Shown here piece after piece: positions 35,696-55,700 of a stretch of 64,000 nucleotides of DNA (its first letter is position 1; each line of letters begins with the position of its first letter). This DNA comes from Syngnathus acus (taxonomy: Eukaryota; Chordata; Actinopteri; Syngnathiformes; Syngnathidae), in contig NC_051093.1 of the NCBI RefSeq assembly GCF_901709675.1, forward strand, positions 7,679,553 through 7,743,552. Reading direction: 5' to 3'. The translations under genes were made by a program, and so were the position numbers. The notes beneath the pieces were generated by a model that saw nothing but the letters and a program-made list of their open reading frames with translations, had not been told where the DNA came from and did no database searches.

Positions 35696-37373
35696 AACCC
35701 AATTTTTTAATAATTGCATTTTATTAATTGAAAACAAGAAAAAAAAAAGCAAAAAAAAAAAAAAAAAAAAGAGCAAAACCGAGATAGTATCTTTAGGTAA
35801 GACAAGAGAGACACTTAAATAAGAGTTCTATGGAGTTGGGGGGGACTAAGGTGAAGGCGAGTTGATGTGGGAGAGGGTGGTAGGACATGTTAGATTATGT
35901 ACACTTGTTTCTCACTGCAGGACAGGCAGGCCCCCGTAAAAAGGGAAAGGGGTGGGAGATGCTAAAACACCAGAGAGAAAGGCACTATCCAGAGAGAGCA
36001 AGAAACAACAAAACAAAAAAACACTGACTAAACCAGAACAGGAATAGGAAATCTTTGACCAAAAAATAAAAGTGCTCGACACCACGTTTGACAAAAATCA
36101 ATAACATTTAAGCTGATCTGTCATCTGGGAGGGTTGGGGGGGGTCGGTTGAGATGATCTCAATTTTGGTAAGTACATGTGTGTCAGTTGCAGACTGGTGA
36201 TTTACACGTGATTATCCAATCTCAGCCCCCATGTGAGGTTTTTTTTTTTTTTTTTAGTATGCACGTTAACTAGCGGTACTGTAAATGTGATGAATGAACG
36301 TGGATAACGTGTTTTCCCTTGCACAGCCACGGAGTTAACTCCTCGAGCCTGCATCTCACATGCTAAAGTCTGCGGACTCAGTCAGCTACATTCAAATTGG
36401 TTTGCGACAAATAACATCATCGAGGGGGGGGAAGGGGGGGGTCGGCTGACGTCATACATGGCTTGCATTCACGGCTGCGTACCCTTGCCGCTCAACGACA
36501 GGAGTTTCCCAGCATGATTGGTTTCTTCTCCCGATGCTAAGTGGACTTTCCCTTGTGTGAGGAACGTCGCGTGTTATCCGAGATCTCTCAGATAGAAACT
36601 TGAAGGACAATTCAGCACATTCTAGAGCTACAAGGTCTTATTGGGACAAACAAACCATTGAACATAATTTACAACTTTGTGATGAGAGGTAATGCAGACA
36701 AACACATAGAAATATATAATATATATATTCTTAAAAAATGGATTCTCTCTATAGTTGATTTATTTATACAGCCGATGGCTGATGTACAATGCTCACGAGC
36801 CAATCATCGTAGACATGGGAACTTGCTGTATATGGCATCACTTCTCCTCTTATTTCTTTCTTTTTTTTTTTATATTAAAAAAAACATCTTTTTTTTTTTT
36901 TTTTAAATATTTTTCTTGTGTTTTTTCCTTTGAAACAGATGTGGCTGATAAAAGAACATGCGGCAAAAGCAAAACACAAGGCGGCAGAATGTTAAGAAGT
37001 TAAGGAGTAGACAGAAGCGGCTGTGGGAGTCAAATCTCTTTCGCTCAAAGGCAGTCGCCATCCTCACCGAGGCGTTCGCAGTCTCAGTATAAGTCGAAGT
37101 GGATTTTTTGCTCAGCCACCACAAAGCGCCGCCGCCTATCACAGCGCTCCTGTCTTATCTCTCTCTCACTTTTCACTTGTTTGCATTCTTCCTCTCTGCT
37201 CGTGCTATCGTGGGGTTGGGCGAAGAGGATTGGGCGGAGGGAGGGAGGGAGGGAGGGGAGGAGGAGAGGGGTGGTTGTTCAGGGATCAGATGAGGGTGGA
37301 GGGATGACATCTAGAATGATGATGAAGGTGGTGGTGGTGGTGGTGCGGTGGCCGTTTACATGGCGGGAGTGTT
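35696..37373 (-). other. grb2: GRB2 3' UTR
   Basis: This runs from the GRB2 stop codon to the likely cleavage site after AATAAA at 35720-35725. It includes a (GGT)n run at 37327-37345 and a GGGA-type purine block at 37238-37275, which read as ACC and CCCT repeats in the mRNA. Long T runs lie near 36240-36255 and 36860-36903. Other AATAAA-like sites exist, for example near 36759, so shorter forms are possible. Confidence 0.6.
35720..35725 (-). terminator. grb2: GRB2 polyadenylation signal AATAAA
   Basis: On the minus strand AATAAA is followed after about 20 bases by a GU-rich downstream element (GGGTTGTGTGTGTGTTC), a textbook cleavage context. It gives a 3' UTR of about 1.65 kb. Confidence 0.7.
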
Positions 37374-45455
<8,082 letters not shown>

Positions 45456-46374
45456 CTGAATAAAAAATAAAAACAGCGCTTATCCCAGCTTCTGCGTCCA
45501 GATGCTTTTCTCCCGAGTCTCTCCTCCCGTCGGTGACCCGTTCCTTTAGGGCTTTGACCTTACATAGGTCGCAGCGAGGTTCCTGTAAAAGGGGGGAGAG
45601 AAGGAGCTGACTAAGATGGGCTGGGCAGAAATTTGCACAGGTTTGTGAGAGCTGTTCTTCGAAAAGATGCTGAGATGTGCACATCCACGTGCAAACACAC
45701 AGCGTGACGATGATGACAACCACTTTTGCTTAAAAATGAGTAAAGAACATTTGTGAAGCCATTTAAATCAACCCCGACATTGACTCCCAAGCACCTGTGC
45801 AGACTGGAGCTTATGCAGAGCCGTCAGTGATACATTAGCTCAACCTACACTTGCTAAACGGATAAAGCAAGTTTATCTCATTAAGTTGTTTACAAATGTC
45901 TGTCAATCTAATACAACCGGACGATCCCTAAGGTCATTAAACCTGACTTGCCCGCCAACACTGTTGCTTTATCATTATCATTATTATTTCTTTTAAAAAG
46001 CACGTTATGTCCGTTCTAAATGTGAGTAAGACGTGTTACAACAGAGGATGTGAAACACTTCTAGAAAAGTCGTTGGGCGCGCGCAAGAAAAGCACACATA
46101 CGTGTGGAATCTGCGGAATCGGTTCCATCTAATAAGTGATCGCCATAAGAGTTATTAATAAATCATTTTATCAGTCAATAAAGAGCTGGCGCTCAAGTGG
46201 TACAGTCAGGCATATAGAAACACTAATCTTGGTAGATTTTCTCCAGTAAATATCGGCTGAGATGTAGGCTACATGTACACAAATGATATATTTGTTATTA
46301 AATCGTTAACTCTCGGCGACTTCTCCGGTTAACCCCCCCTCAAAAGACTGCGCCCAGTCCACTAGGAGGCTAAG

Positions 46375-47030
46375 GTTAGCATACCGGCTAACGGTCGGAT
46401 AACAATAACTGCGATGCAAAGTGATTCTCCATCTCACTTCCACTAATCTATCATAACCGGGTAGAAAAATGCTAAGTTAATCAACAAGTGAACACGCCAT
46501 TAACTTGAAGCGATGAGTTGATAAATGACGGGAAGCTTGCGGCTAGCTTCGCGTTGGTAAATTTGAGAAGGGAGAAAACACCTTTTTTTTTTTCATAGCG
46601 CAAGCTGTTGATGCTAACGTAGTGGCACAGATAGCCCCGCTAGCCTCACTCAACTTGACTAGCCTGCGTCGCGAAAAGGAAACAGTACATAACTTTAACG
46701 CGTATGAAGACAAACTCACCACTCGATATATTCCGCGTCGATGTTAGCAGCCTAACAACGAAATCCCGATCGCGTTTTTACCCGATCCTCGTTCTCGGTT
46801 TTCGTGCCGAGAAAAAAAAGAAAAAAAAATCCTCCGATGTGTGTCATGTATCGCTTCCAGCCCGTCCTCGGAGCCTGACTCGAGCTGTTAGCATAAGCTT
46901 GACGACGTTTATTTCCGCTTCCTTTCACTGTACTGGGATGGTCAGCCTCGTAGATATATAAGCCTTAAATTGACGCCTTACGCTCCGACTCCTACTTTGA
47001 CGCCGACGCCATATTGTATGTGGCAAAGCG
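46375..47030 (-). promoter_or_regulatory. grb2: GRB2 noncoding exon 1 and promoter with GCTAAC/GTTAGC cluster
   Basis: A consensus donor (GTG|GTGAGT) at 46720 on the minus strand ends a likely noncoding first exon in CpG-rich sequence. Near 47007-47015 the minus strand reads AATATGGCG, a YY1-like motif in the orientation of GRB2 transcription, so the start is probably close to 47.0 kb. Seven GCTAAC, GTTAGC or GCTAGC hexamers occur between 46375 and 46892. There is no TATA box. Confidence 0.6.
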
Positions 47031-47521
47031 GAACTATCATCAGAAAAATGTGCCAACAGAAACAAGATTAATATAATCTATATTCAAACTTGAATTGCTT
47101 GAGTCAAATAATTACAATTCAAATACTGCATAAATCATTCAAATTCAGTTTATCATGCCTCTTATTTCAGTCCACGCAGGACTTCCGATTTTTTTTTGCA
47201 GTCAGCATTAAACTAACTACACAATCCTTAAATTGTACACTCGGTGTGAAGTGAAATAATTCATTTGAGTTTCAATTTTTCATTTAAAGTGCTGAAATAA
47301 ATAAAATCCGAGGTATTCTTAATATGTTGAGACCAGTGATGCACAAATAAAGAGAATATTTGTATGGAATAAATAACGTTCGTGTGTTTTGGTTCTATTT
47401 TATTGTATTGTAGATTAATTAATATTATTAATTCCATATTCTATTATATTATCTCCTCATATATGTAAATGGAATGTGTGCCATTTGCTTGTGTTAGTTT
47501 AGCAGCAGATCTAACACATCC

Positions 47522-47531
47522 AATATGGCGG
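47522..47531 (+). promoter_or_regulatory. YY1-like motif, possible divergent promoter
   Basis: AATATGGCGG matches most of AANATGGCGGC and sits on the plus strand, opposite to GRB2, about 500 bp upstream of the GRB2 promoter. TGACGTA, a CRE-like word, follows at 47538. Confidence 0.35.
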
Positions 47532-47679
47532 ACCTGCTGACGTATCGGAGCAAAAGCCCAACCTGTTCAATAAGATATCGATGTTTTGTGCTTATTTTAT
47601 GTCAGCCTGCACTGTTGTGGGAACCGAAACTGCACCCGCCCAAGTTGTTCCGCTTTCTACGGCATGTCATAAAGTCGCA

Positions 47680-47795
47680 ATTCTCACTTTAAAGTCAGAA
47701 TTGTCACTTTATTCTCAGAATCCTAACTTCAAAGTGGGGAATCCCCACTTTAACGTCAGGATTCTGAGAAAAAAAAAGTCAGAATCCTTTTTTTT
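47680..47795. repeat. Palindromic AAAGTCAGAAT-type repeat block
   Basis: Imperfect copies of CTTTAAAGTCAGAATTGTCA and its reverse complement (AATCCTAACTTCAAAGT, CACTTTAACGTCAGGATTCT) recur within about 115 bp. The block has a short-period, palindromic look and contains GGGGAATCCCC, a perfect palindrome. Confidence 0.6.
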
Positions 47796-49245
47796 TTTCC
47801 ACTAGCCAAAATCCTCTTTTGTCACTTTCCTCCCCAACATAACTGTCACCACCAAAACGGCCTTATTCGTCCGTGGGTTACTCCAAAACAATTACATTGG
47901 GTAATGAGTTTACAAAAATGCTAAATGTACTTTGTGTAGAATTGTTTATTTTTCTAACAATAAACAATATTATAATATTTTTTATATTAACCAAATTATT
48001 GGTCACAGTGTATTTCTTTTATTTTTTCAGCCATCTGGTTTTCAGTTGGGCCCATCTGGAACAGACGATTACCTTGTCACTACTGACACCTGGTGGTGCG
48101 ATTAAAATACATTTTTGCATTTATTTATGGATTTAGGGTTACCATTAAAAAGTACTTAACTATTAATTAATTAAAAATAATTACAACTATATGATTTTGT
48201 ATGTAATTTTATTGTTTTTAGTACTGAACACTTTACAAGGGTGCATTTTTTTTATTATGGTTGATTCTCATTTGGTTTAATTCGTTTTTAGAAGCAAAAC
48301 TGAGCAGTGGATCAAAATACATTTGTAAATAATTTGTACAAAAATGAATTAACTTGTGAGAAAAAATGTGTTTAATGTGAAATCCAGAAAATGTCAGTAC
48401 ATGAAGCAGATACAGAAAGTCCAATAAAAGGGCCTATTGTGTAATGTGTCCAGTTTAACCACGCCCCCTTTCCACATCATAACATAAAGCAATTGTGATA
48501 TTACATGTCAGTACAAAAAGTAGACTTTTAAAAAAGTTAGTAATAAAATATAATCTATAAACATCCTTCAGTTCTTTTTGATGAAGAGCATTGTGTGGGT
48601 CTCTCCTTCACATTCCCAAATGGTAACATTCCCAGTGTGCCACTTTTATAATGTATAAAAAACAAAATTGAAAAGGACAGATAGTATAACCATTCAGGAA
48701 GTGGAAACAGTTCATTCAGGAGCACCATCAAACTTGTGCCTTTGCTTCGATATCAGAAAAAGGAGTTTATAGACAGTAATTTGTTTGTGTATGTTGTTAT
48801 TGAAATTATTGAAGTTTAACTGTGACTACCAATTTACATACTCAGAGAGTACCTTTACATAAAATAGCTAACAACCGCAAACACAGTGCTGGGTGCAAAA
48901 ATAAATAAAATAAATTCTGTTGGCATGCAAGCAATTTAGCTTTGATTTTTCATGGATAGAATTGAACTTCTTAACCGAGTTGGAAGTTAGGATATTTCCC
49001 AAATATTTTGTGGTTCATATCTGAACATCCTCATAGAAAAAATTGGAACATCATTCCAGCCAGTACCTGGATCACTTCAAACACAATCTAATTAAGAACA
49101 CTGTCATTATTCCTAAACTCGGAAGGATGTACAATTTAAGTCATATAGGAAAATAAGCCTTTTATAAAAGTGCAACGATCACAAAAACAATGATTGAACA
49201 GCCAATTTACAGTGCATTTGTGGAAAAACAAATCTGTGCGTGTGT

Positions 49246-49251
49246 TTTATT
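49246..49251 (-). terminator. usp43: Probable USP43 polyadenylation signal AATAAA
   Basis: The first good minus-strand AATAAA after the USP43 stop, about 475 bases downstream, followed by a U-rich stretch (GATTTGTTTTTCC). Other AATAAA sites further on, near 48119 and 48247, could be used instead. Confidence 0.5.
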
Positions 49252-49724
49252 TACCTACATATGAATGTACAAAGTGTGTGTGTTGCGTGTGTATGTGCTT
49301 TAACTATGTTGCGTGGGTATTTAAATGTCTTCTTTACATATGTGAATTAGCGAACATACCTCATACTAAAGCGAAAGTACTGCTTTGGCACTATTATCTG
49401 GCATCTTGTTGCCAAGCAACCATTTTTGAAGTCAAATAGTACTTGTAGCATCCAAGTGGCCAATTAATTCGAACTGGGGGAGGAGTTTCACCGTAAAGTC
49501 ACGTATTAGCAGGAAACAACAGTCCAGACAATTCCTACAAATGACAGCAGTAACTCAACTCTGCATAGATTTAGTTTAAGACACACACAGGTAAGAAGTA
49601 ACAGTCCTACTGTATAAAAAGAGGAACGAAGACACTTTTTTCCAGTGATGCTTTCGGTGGATGACATCCCAGCTAAGACGTTGTCACAGAGGCACTGATG
49701 GAAAACAGAGCAACTCGTTAGCGA

Positions 49725-52700
49725 TCACTCCAATAATGCTAAGCTTGAGTTACACACGTGCTTACCCAGGGAGGTGGTACTGAATCGCGTCCTCTGCAGG
49801 GTGGCAAAGCCGGGCTTGTCGGAGAGCAGGACGCGACGCGAGGGCGTAATGTCCCCGTTCCTCTGCAGTGAGGCGCACCGGTGAAAAGTCCCGTCCAGTT
49901 TGGTTTGAATGTTTCCGGAGCTGTGAGCTCGCTTGATGTCGGCGTCATGACACGCAGCCTGTCCATTCAGAAGCTGGATCTTGCAGCAGGGGAGAACCTT
50001 ACGCTCGTCTCTTGTGGTGGCGCTCAGAGTTCCGTTAGAGAGGGAGAGTTTGGTGAAGTCGCCGCTCGTCAGCTTTCCCAAATGCCCGTTGGCACGTCTT
50101 TCGTGATCCTTCCGTGGGGATCTCGGGATGTCTTTCGGAATCAAAGCGGGTTTGAAAAAGGCCACGAGGCTTTCTTGGCTACGACCTTCACGTCCTCTTT
50201 GTCCCTCCGGTTGAAAGACGAGCGTGTCTTTGGGGGATCTGGTGCTCCCCCCGAAATGGACCTTGTTTTTTCGCAGTGTGGAATCTCTGCTGGGAGGTGC
50301 GCTATGACTGCTGACGTGTGCTCCTAACATGGCCACTCTCTGAAGTTGGATGTCCAAAGTCCTACCTTGCTCCTGCCTGGCTCTCTTATTAGATGCCCTC
50401 ATCCTCAGGGAGCCATCATCCCTGCCTTTGACAGCATTGCTGAGCTGTCTCTCCATAACAGGCCGGCTCTGCCCCTCTGGGACTTTGGGGGAGTAGCACG
50501 TTTCCGTGCAGCTGAGGCTACTTCCGCTCGGTGAGCTGCACTCCTGTCCGCCCTCCAAGGTTCTACGCTGGACGTGCCTTTGCGGCGGGGTGGCCACCAG
50601 CGCAACGATCGGGTCTTTGGTACATCGCGGACGTCGGCCAGACTCGAGATATTCCACCAACTCTCCCGATTGAGTCTCGACCGAATGCTTCGTGCGGTCC
50701 TTGGGTCTGAAGGACCATCGCATCGGCAGGACTTTGCTTAAAGACTCCTTGGCTTTCGTTGGAGATCTCATGCTGACGCTCCTTGCTTGGGTCCCGCGGA
50801 CAAACGGTTTGGATTCAAATCCATCTGTTGACAAATAAATATATTAGCATGGCAGCACGGTGAAACTGCTGAAGACAAAAACACAAAAATAGTACTTATG
50901 TCTGCAGGTTTGTGAGGTTCTTCTTCAAACACTGGCCGATCAGTTGATTCTGGAGGCTGCATGGGCACCGGGGGGCCTGCGATGGACGCTGCACCTCGGT
51001 CACCGGCCCCCGTCAGCCGCACCAGCCAGTGATCAGAAGTGTTTGAGCTGGTGGAACCTGCAAGACGAGTTATTAGTTGTCATAATGCTATCACGATCAA
51101 GAGGACTGTTATACTGACATGGTTTCGTAAAGGTCAAATTAACATCACCTGTAAAGGTTGCAAAATGAATTATGTGATGTCACTCAGGAGACAAATGCTT
51201 TTAATACAGTTATGACCTCTAGCTGCAAAAGATACATCTTTTTTTTTTCTCCATAATGTTCAAATACTGTTTAAATCCCAAGGCGGAAGCTAGCGATCAA
51301 TAGAAAGATGACAAGGTCTAACCAGTGACTGAAGAACTTGCAGACCAGGGCGGGATGGTTTTTCTTCTTTGATAGAAGAGGATATAAGCGCCACGTGTGC
51401 ACACGTCTCCCTCAGGAACCGCCTCAGCATTGCTGTCATCGTAGCTGTACCACTGACCGTCCACAGAGTTTCGACAAAATGCTGCCGTCGCAGTAACAGA
51501 GGTCGACGTTACGCCTTTAAATTCCAACAAAAGGAAATTCCAAATTTCTCACCTGTGTAATGCCCGCCGTGCATCCCTCCGTGATGATTACACACGGCGT
51601 ACAGATCGTACAGGAAGTCAGGTGGAGCCAGCTCGGCCCGTCTGGACTGCTTCCAGCCCGGCTGCTGTGGGCCGTGGTTACGGTTCACCACGTGCGGCGT
51701 CATGTCCAGATCCACCAGGGGGAAATGTACAAACGTAGTCAGCTTGTTTCTCCGCTCGCCTACTTGCCTAAAACGCTTCAGGTGGAGGATGAGAATATCC
51801 GGGAGAGTCCATAAACTCATCTTCACCACGCCCTGCTGTAGCTGTTTACAGTGCGGGCACTTCCAAGCATCATCGGGAGCCAGCTGGAAGATAGGAGATG
51901 GACTTAACGGCTAATATATTTCTTGAGAGATGATCCAACACCACCGAAAAGAAAAAAACACAATTCTAAACATTGAATTTAGAAGTTCTCTACCTGCTCC
52001 TCTTTGGTGTAAAGCTGAAAACACTCATCCAAGGTGCAGCTGTACTGCTGGACGTGTTGCTGCTGCTGATTCCTCACGCTGTCCGCATCCTTCACCACCT
52101 CCTCTTGAATGTTACCAAACAGGCTACAAGGAAAATAGGATTTCAGTAGTGTAGATGGTGAGTTGAAGTTTAAAAAAAAAAAAAATCCTATTCACCAATC
52201 TTTGATTCGGTACTCCCATTCAATGATGAGTTTGACATGCGGAGGTCCTCCTGGACTGCAGAGTTTCAGGGCTCTAAAAGACAGCAAAGAAGGGAATTAT
52301 CAATATTTGGAATGCTATTTACACCATTAAAGTCCTTGTACTGTACTATCATTTTATTTTTTTAAATTTAATGAGTGACAATCTAAAATGACAATTCATC
52401 CACTAGATGTCAGCAATTCCAGGGAGACACAAAAAACTCGCAATTTCCGGACTTTAGTCCCCTTAAACTAAATTTATACTTATAACTATACATATTTTCA
52501 TCTTTATAACTCGTAAATGACTATTTTGATGAGTTGGTAGGTCTATTTTTTGACTGCGGCTGTAATAGTTATTAAAAGTGTTTTTTTTTGTCTCATACTC
52601 CGACAAATTAATTCCTTTTATTTGTTATCATATTTGACAACGATTTCAGACACTAACAAACTAACACTAAAATAAGACTAAAAATAACCATGGAAATGAA

Positions 52701-55700
52701 CTATTTTTAGTTTTCGCTCCAGGTGTGGCTCACAGCAAAGAACAAAATTCAGCGGGTCGCATAATTAGCAGCCTAAAACTATGCAGGAGCAAATATTTTA
52801 TCACTCTAACGAGGGACATTGCTAGGTGCTTCCAGGAAAAAAAAAAAAGAGTCACTTAACACATTCTGTCCTCAGTTAAAATTCAGAATCCACACTGACC
52901 TGTCAACAGCAGGATGGTAGAGTGGTCGACTGTCCTGCGGTGACAAGTAGCTGTAAAATGATGATCCTCCCACCACGCGGATGTTGAAGAGCACTCTGTT
53001 ATTCTGGAAGAAAAATAACGAGGATGAAACCATGTGAAGGCACTGCTTGCATTGCAATGAGCTCTAACCACCAAGTTTGACAAGCATTTGATTGGAAAAT
53101 ATGCCCTCGTGACCAAATCAAAAGTTTCACCACACAAGGTCGTAAAATATTAAAAAAACAGCAGGTTCGAAAAGGCGAGGACAAAAAAAACAAAAGAAGC
53201 AATAAAAGTCATATCATTTCTACTTTGCCGTTGTTTATATTATTGTGAGATTTGCTCAGATGGGAGATGGTTTAGGAATGAAAGAGCTTGGCGGGGAAAA
53301 AAATCAAGCAGATTTCCTCTCGTCCCATATGAAATGTGGTCGGTGGATGCGGGCTGAGCTCAAACACAAACACCCACGCTCAGTCCTGTAAGGAAAGCTG
53401 TCTCGAACAGAACAGCACATTCCTCACAGATATGAACCCATAACCTTTGGATTTTATGATATAACACCAAAAAAATAATGTTCAAAATTCATCCCGTGCC
53501 ATAATATGGGCAAAAATTGAACTGTGACAGGTCCTATTGCCAAAAAACAAAATTAAAATTGAAAAGCATTTGTCGGCGTGAAGGACTGCCACTGTCATCT
53601 CTCACCCTAAATTCGATTTACCACTTTAACCGCACACACTCAGTTAAACGGAATATTTTAGATCTCATCTCGGCCAACAAAATGTCCTTTTCCTCACAGC
53701 TTGTAACCAAAAAGATCAATAACTTGCACTGCCTTAGTGTTTTGTAATACATTACATTGCTATTCTTGCTTCAGTAGGCACCCTGACAACCTTTTGAAAA
53801 TCCTTTCCAGCAAATTCAGCAGCAGGGGAAATGATTGAGACGAAAAAAAAAAATGGCTGCTTTTGAATTTTAGTCGAGGCTAAAATTAGATGCGGAAAAA
53901 TCCACTTGACAGTGTCATTAATTGACACAAGCAGCTATTGATTTGCTTTCAAAGCAGAGCAAACATCTGCTCTTTCAGGGCAGACGGGTGGCTCAGGAAA
54001 ACTTTACGACGCTTTTAATGCGAAGCCTGATGCTGAGGTGGCACACAGAAGACGACAAGAATTTTTTTTTGCACCAGATTCTTGTCTCGCCGGCTGGTAA
54101 ACAACATAAAAGGTCATCAAAGTGCCCATCCAAATCTCCTAACTTAGTGGCCTGGGATCCATCCATCCATCCATCCATCTATCCTTATCTGGATCTGGAG
54201 CCAGACTTCCCAATCCATCTCCCCCAGCAGCAACCCCGAGTTGTTTGTCCCTCCAGCATAACCTGAGGCCTGCTGTCAGCAGACCACGCTTGCAACATCT
54301 CACCAGGGAGGCTTTCGGGAAAAAAAAAAAAAGCCACTTAACAGGTGAGGAGCAGCCGATCTACTCTGAATCCCGGAGCTCCTCACCTTATCATTGAAGA
54401 TGAGTCTGCTAAGCCGTTTTTATTTGCAATCTGATCCTTACGGTCACCCTAAAGCTTGTCGTCACCTTTTGGATTAGCTCTATTCCCCGCGGTATCTCAA
54501 ACTCTATCCTTCCCTGCTGATTCATTTTCTGCGCCCTACTAGCTTCTGACATGCTGGTTTGATCTTAAAACATGATTTCATTCTTGGAAGTAGTTGTCCA
54601 TTACCTGTGCTGGCGCCCCGTTGATCATCAGATAGTAAAGCTTGCTCAGAATACTTTGTTGCAGCTGATCCCAGGAAATAGACCGGTCCTCCCTCATTAA
54701 GAATGGAGGGCCAAACCTGAAACAATAACACGAAAGTTTACATAAAGCCTTGGAGGTTGCAAATAAATGATTCTAATATTAAAACGGGTTTCTTATTTTA
54801 GAATTGTTTTAGAAGCACAATGAAAAACAATCATTGGCTGATGAGAGGAGGGAAAAGCATCACTCTAAAAAAGATGGATCCCATGACACGTTTATTATAA
54901 CACACAATTAATTGAAGGCTCCATTGTCTGCTTGAGATTTATTAGTCTATGCACGCATTGAGGGAACAAAGTAGGCAAGACGGTAACAAAAAAAAACTCC
55001 AATGATGTTTTAGTTAGTTTAGTTTTAGTGAATAAATGTTGCATTTTAAGATTATACCATATTTAATATTCTGTGGTAGACTCAGACAGTCACGCACAAA
55101 TGCAATTTGGCTTAGGGTATCAGATGATTTTTTTTTTTTTAAAGTGTGTGTTCACTCCCCATGAAAAAGCCTTCAGATCAATTCATAAAACTATATTCCA
55201 ACCACTTCACGTAATCATTTGTACCACAATAAAACAAGTGAAATGTCCTGTTGACATTCAAAGGAGCCGCGAATGCCTTTTAGAATTCAAACATTTTATC
55301 AAATGGTAAGACACAATGATACAAAAAGTAACCTAAGTGCATAAAGTGCATACGTAAAACAAGTCAGCTTCCAACTTCAACCACAACCAAATGATTGAAG
55401 CTCAAATGGGGGGAAAAAAAAATCCCATTGCCAAATACTTTACAAAGAATAAATGATGTTTTTCATTGTTATTTGAGGGATTTTCAGGTCTTTGAATAGA
55501 AGATTATCATTTTAAAGAATAATGAAGTCCTTCATTTTGGAACTGGGGAGATACTTACAGAAAACAGACTTTTTAATTGCTTGTGAATAAATAATTTGCT
55601 CTCTGCGGTATATGCAGGCTGGCTGAGAATTAAATAGGTATTCAAAATTGCTCATAGAAGTGTTGGCATCATTTAAGTCAGTACAATCTTATTTTTTATT

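Larger units (their letters stand above)
47031..49220. other. GRB2-USP43 intergenic region
   Basis: AT-rich DNA between the GRB2 promoter and the USP43 3' end. No convincing gene was found. Two features stand out: a YY1-like motif on the plus strand at 47522-47531 with a nearby TGACGTA, and a block of inverted AAAGTCAGAAT/ATTCTGA units at 47680-47795. Short plus-strand ORFs here have no recognisable product. Confidence 0.5.
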
